Assembly (NCBI RefSeq): GCF_001577835.2
Contig: NC_029521.1
Span: forward strand, 4,159,854 to 4,223,853
Length of the DNA: 64,000 nucleotides
Direction: 5' to 3'
From: Coturnix japonica
Lineage: Eukaryota; Chordata; Aves; Galliformes; Phasianidae
Position 1 is the first letter of the stretch. The number at the start of each line of letters is the position of its first letter. Position numbers and translations under genes: made by a program. The notes beneath the pieces are model-generated. The model was given only the letters and a program-made list of their open reading frames with translations, was not told the DNA's origin and searched no databases. Positions 49,648 to 64,000 of the stretch are shown here, one piece after another.

Positions 49648-49653
49648 AATAAA
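49648..49653 (+). terminator. PLAC9: AATAAA poly(A) signal of PLAC9
   Basis: An exact AATAAA, preceded by CTTTTC, lies 134 bases after the PLAC9 stop codon. It is the first such hexamer on this strand and gives a short 3' UTR. Confidence 0.75.
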
Positions 49654-50663
49654 GAGCTATTTGCTTCTAGATATCATTTCAAAGCTTTGTGGTTTACATC
49701 TTTTGGTGGCTGCACTTCATCAAAACTTCATTTCAAATAGAGTGTTCTCAGTAAGGAAAATGAGATCAGACAGGGTGCTGGACCAAAACACAGCTAACCA
49801 ACCTCTCCATAGTTCAAGATCTTCCTTCCCTAGCAATGAACTGAGGCCTTGCTATGAGTGCAAACTGCTGAAGAGACACTTTCAGTCGCAATTGCCTCTC
49901 GAGATGAAGTTAGATTGTCTGACCAAAACAGACACACGGCATGGTGTAGCTTTGGCCACAGCCACATTGCTGTCACTGACTGAAATAAGAATCCTGGATG
50001 CACATCCATGTCAGAACTTGCAGATAGACTGCACAGCCTGCTAGACTTTCCTATTAGGCTTATACTCCTCAGCCTGTCTTGCTGCGGTGACAACGCCACC
50101 TCCTGTTAATTCCAGCATCGACCTTCCCATTTCATGGAGGAGCAAAAACCAAATACCTTAAAGACACAAAACAATCATTAAAACATGTAAAGGAGAACAG
50201 ATGGGGGACTTGAAAGGTTTGGAAAAGAAAAGGCATATACTTTAAGAGAAGGAAAACGTTTCAAGACCTTGTGTATTTACCTGTTTATCTCACATCAGCA
50301 TTTCTCCCCACTACGTAATGATATTGTTCCACTTTATAGAGTAAGAAATTCTGTTCATGGATTTGGATGCACATTCAAAACATCTGAATTCTTCCACAAC
50401 AAACAGCAACACAGCTTCCTCTAGGGAAAAAAAAATATCTACCTGGCCTTTACAGAAATCTGTGTGCACTCGCGTGTGCAGTAAATAGAGGAATTTGCAT
50501 ACTTGATTAATAAGCAATCTCTTTTTACCGACCTGTCTCTATGCTTCTTCAACTTCAGTGTTGTTTCTTTCCAAATGTTTCTATTTCTACACTTTCATTT
50601 TGAGAACGGCACAAACAACAAAAAGCAGAGCTTCCAAAGCGTTAGAAGACAGACAGCTTTAAT

Positions 50664-50669
50664 TTTATT
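50664..50669 (-). terminator. ANXA11: candidate AATAAA poly(A) signal of ANXA11
   Basis: The + strand reads TTTATT, which is AATAAA on the gene strand, about 660 bases beyond the ANXA11 stop codon. It is the first canonical signal I found downstream. Longer 3' ends are possible and would approach or overlap the PLAC9 3' end. Confidence 0.5.
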
Positions 50670-51261
50670 ATCTCTTCCCAGATATATTTCAATATCTAAG
50701 GCACAAACCAAAACCTTGAAGACATGAACTACTGAAGTTCTACCCATATCAACATCATTACTGCCCTGTGACAGCAGCTGCCCTGCTGATAAAAGCAACA
50801 CAGAACACAACTTTCTTTGAAACATACAGCCAAGTCATGAAAATAGAACTCAACAAAACCTCTCTAAAAACAGTCTCAGTTGGACACAAAAAGGCGAGGT
50901 TCAGGTATAAAAGCACCTCTGCTTACAATACATATAAAACTGGCAATAAAGTGGCACGTGATATTTGTACAAAATAAAGCCTTTAACCATACAGCCGCGA
51001 CTGTCACTTCACAAATACAATTATTTCAGACAAATAAAACAAGCTAAAAAATAACCCCTCATTCTTGGATTATAGAGGGTAACATAAAGAATCCTATAAG
51101 CAGATGGTACATAAGCTTGATATTTTGTGTGCATGTGTTTGGGTTTCTTTTTTGCTTTCTTTTTTAATCTAGCAAATTGCTTTAAGAAAGATAGCTCATA
51201 ACATATTTACTTTTGGGTAAAAAAAAGATGCTTTTAAGCAAAACCATGAAAATAGCAGCTG

Positions 51262-51300
51262 CCTTCCCTCCTCCCCTTCCCCCCCCCCCTTTTTTTTTTT
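51262..51300 (-). other. ANXA11: A11/G11 and G-rich tract in the ANXA11 3' UTR
   Basis: On the gene strand, less than 30 bases after the stop codon, eleven A are followed by eleven G and then GGGG, GG, GGG and GG groups broken by AA or A. The G groups could form an RNA G-quadruplex, and the homopolymers are likely to vary in length. Confidence 0.7.
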
Positions 51301-51326
51301 GGTTAAATGAAAGCTCCGTGTTCCAT

Positions 51327-61635
<10,309 letters not shown>

Positions 61636-61644
61636 TGCAAAGAC

Positions 61645-64000
61645 CTGAAAAGCAGATGTGAGACAGTCATTTTCTGCAGCGCCTGGCTAATTACACCACA
61701 TGAAATCAACAGGCAGTATGTTTGCAGAAGCCAGGCAATACAATCTGGATAACAACCAGACAAGTTGCAGGGGCTTTTTTGGGGAAAGGACTTTTTATTT
61801 TGGACCAGTGAATATATTCAGATATTTAACCAGCTCTACCGTCTCTCCTCAGATTATTTCTCTTACTCATTTCATACATACTCCTCATTTTGTCAATTAC
61901 ATTGTTAAGGATGCATCACTCTAAAGCATGTTACCGTGCCATTAAATTATCACCAAGTTCACAACCTATGCAGAACAGTTTTGTTAACCAGAAGTAGAAA
62001 AAGCAGTTGACAAACAAACCACATCATCAAATGACTAAGATCATGAGCTGCGTAGGAGGTGACTGAAATGGAAACATATGCAGAAGCACAAGGTCAGAGT
62101 AAGAAGCTGAAAGGACACAACACTGTCAGCACTGTAATAGAGGGCGTACCTAAAGGAGATCACTGAAATAAATTGGATCTCTAGAAGTTGACAGTGCTTC
62201 TGTCAGAACGTACAGACAAATGCCATGTCATCAGTGCCCAAAATAAAAGTGGACTGTTAACCACTGCCACTGCTTGGAGACTGGCTCTGTATTGGTCAGT
62301 GCATGGTGAGTAATGGCACTGTGCATCACTTGCTTTGTATATGCCTTTGTAGTTATTAGTCCCTTTCTTTGGGAGAGCATTTTGATCAAGTGGGCTTCCC
62401 AAAGGCTGCAGCTGTTAAGGCACCCTTCCAACATGGCTTCACACCATGGATCCATTCTTCAGGAGTAGGCTGATGCAGCACAGGGCCCCACGGGCACCAG
62501 TGGCCCCAGACCAGGGCTTTTTATCCTCTTTTTGCTATTAATTTACTTGGTGTAATAAAATCTGACCTATTCATGGCCTATACCAGGCTGGGACTCTGCT
62601 GCCTTTTCCCCCCAGCAGCTCCTGAATGAAGCAGAACAGGCAGAAGCCTCTTGTCTAACTACACATAACCACTCAAACACACAAACAGCACAAAAGACAA
62701 AGAAGAAAACAAAGAACCCAAAATAGTTAACAAAGGTTTCCTACTTCAACACCTAGTACAATGCACTTCCACTGCTTATAAGGTGATGTAACTTGCTATA
62801 ATGAAGATAAATACCCCCCCACTTCATGGGTAATCATGGGGGGACTGTTTGCCTGTCATGGATAAATCCAATAATGATAACAAGATGCTTTTCAATACAG
62901 ATTAAGGTACAAATTAAAACACAGAAAGGCTTTTTTTTTTGTGGTGAAGGGCAGGGCAGAATGGGAGCTGTGTGTCCTAGAAGTGTTGTTAGCACGCTTT
63001 TAATCCTATGTGGAACATTCCCTTCTGATTAAAGAATAATAATGAAAAGAGTCATTTAGCAATTAATACTGAGGTTGACAACTAATGGCAAACTTCATTA
63101 GCAGCCTAAGAGAAAGTGTTACTATATATATCAAAAAGTTCCACTTGCTTCTTTTGAATGCTGTACTTGTCCAAGCCTTTTCACAAGGAATTTCTTCCAC
63201 CTTGGTTCCATTCCAGGCAAACCAAATCCACAAACACACCAACTCCTCACGCTCACAAACCTCCTCCGTCATCACTTCATCAAGCCCTGCTGGCCATTCC
63301 TCTAACTGAGCAAACCATTCTACATTCAATTCCCCAGCCACTCCCACAACCTCATCTCTTTCTATGCCCACCACACCAACTTTTACTCTGCTACATCTTA
63401 GTCAAAACAGAAGGGGGACACTGAATTGCTGACAACAGAGAAGAGGATTCAGGAGTCCACCACCCAGTTATATAAATACTGCGTGGGAGGATACAGGAAC
63501 ACGGAGGACTGTGTTTGCTCAGTCATAAAAGCACATGAGAGAGAAAAAAAAACACCAACAAAAAGCAAACAGAAACAGGGAGTGCCTTGTATTAAATATA
63601 GAACTGACACTGTTAAGGTCCTCTCCTCGCCCTCAGAGCTCACCCTGGAGGTAACACCTAAAAACGTGACATGAAGACCCTGCAATTTGTTTAGTTCAGC
63701 ATTCAGCCTCCAACAATACCACGTTCCAATAGCCTGAAGGCAACAGTTATGAAAACATCACAGCCTTTGTTGGTTGAAAGCAATCTGTTTAATTAGGACT
63801 GCTTTCCAGGGAACACTGAAGAAACTTTACTCCTTGGTCTTTTCCATCTCTTCAGGGTGAATTACTTACTAGGATGCGGTAACAAAAGGCTGCCTAAAGC
63901 TATATATTACACAACTCCTCTCTGCAGAAAGCAGAGCCCGCTTCAAGGCTGCTGATTGCACCACAAGAGCTCAGAACAGCATCTGCCTCCTTACAGCAGG
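61645..64000 (-). other. ANXA11: probable first intron of ANXA11, upstream of the ATG exon
   Basis: The ATG exon begins at a clear acceptor (CTGCTTTTCAG before 61,644), so the transcript must start further right. No CpG island, obvious 5' UTR exon or promoter is visible before the window ends. The stretch is unique sequence with a short T run at 62,932-62,940 and no CR1 copy. Confidence 0.55.

Noticed and set aside
63063-64000. A possible 5' exon or promoter of ANXA11 at the right edge
   Set aside because: No CpG island, TATA box or convincing donor near a start region was seen, so the promoter is taken to lie outside the window.

Overview
The window is nuclear DNA from a bird, probably a galliform such as chicken. 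Two things point there. It carries many short 3'-end fragments of CR1, the dominant avian LINE, and it holds the conserved vertebrate block TMEM254 - PLAC9 - ANXA11. Genes are spread over many small exons with GT-AG introns, so each product was read by joining exons rather than from single open frames. Three gene models (TMEM254, PLAC9, ANXA11) are secure. No protein-coding gene is cut by the window edge, but the ANXA11 promoter and 5' UTR exons probably lie beyond the right end.

Layout. Bases 1-5,185 hold TMEM254 on the + strand: a GC-rich promoter, four coding exons and a long 3' UTR. Bases 5,190-8,001 are intergenic. Bases 8,002-32,590 hold an 11-exon gene on the - strand for a PLP-dependent L-threonine/L-serine dehydratase-like enzyme with a C-terminal ACT-like domain. 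It converges on TMEM254. Bases 32,591-42,267 are about 9.7 kb without a recognisable gene. Bases 42,268-49,653 hold PLAC9 on the + strand, four small coding exons for a 99-residue secreted protein. Bases about 50,664-61,644 hold ANXA11 on the - strand, fourteen coding exons for 496 residues, converging on PLAC9 with about 1 kb between the poly(A) signals. From 61,645 to 64,000 lies what is probably the first intron of ANXA11.

The most interesting object is the dehydratase-like gene. All eleven exons join in frame to 533 codons with consistent splice phases and no stop. As far as I recall, human TMEM254 and PLAC9 are neighbours with no such gene between them, so this may be a vertebrate amino-acid catabolic enzyme lost in mammals. 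It also has a roughly 124-residue N-terminal extension that I do not recognise, and altered PLP-pocket motifs. The four genes share no evident pathway: they are a conserved neighbourhood, not an operon-like unit. I saw no retrovirus-like element, tRNA, rRNA or CRISPR array.
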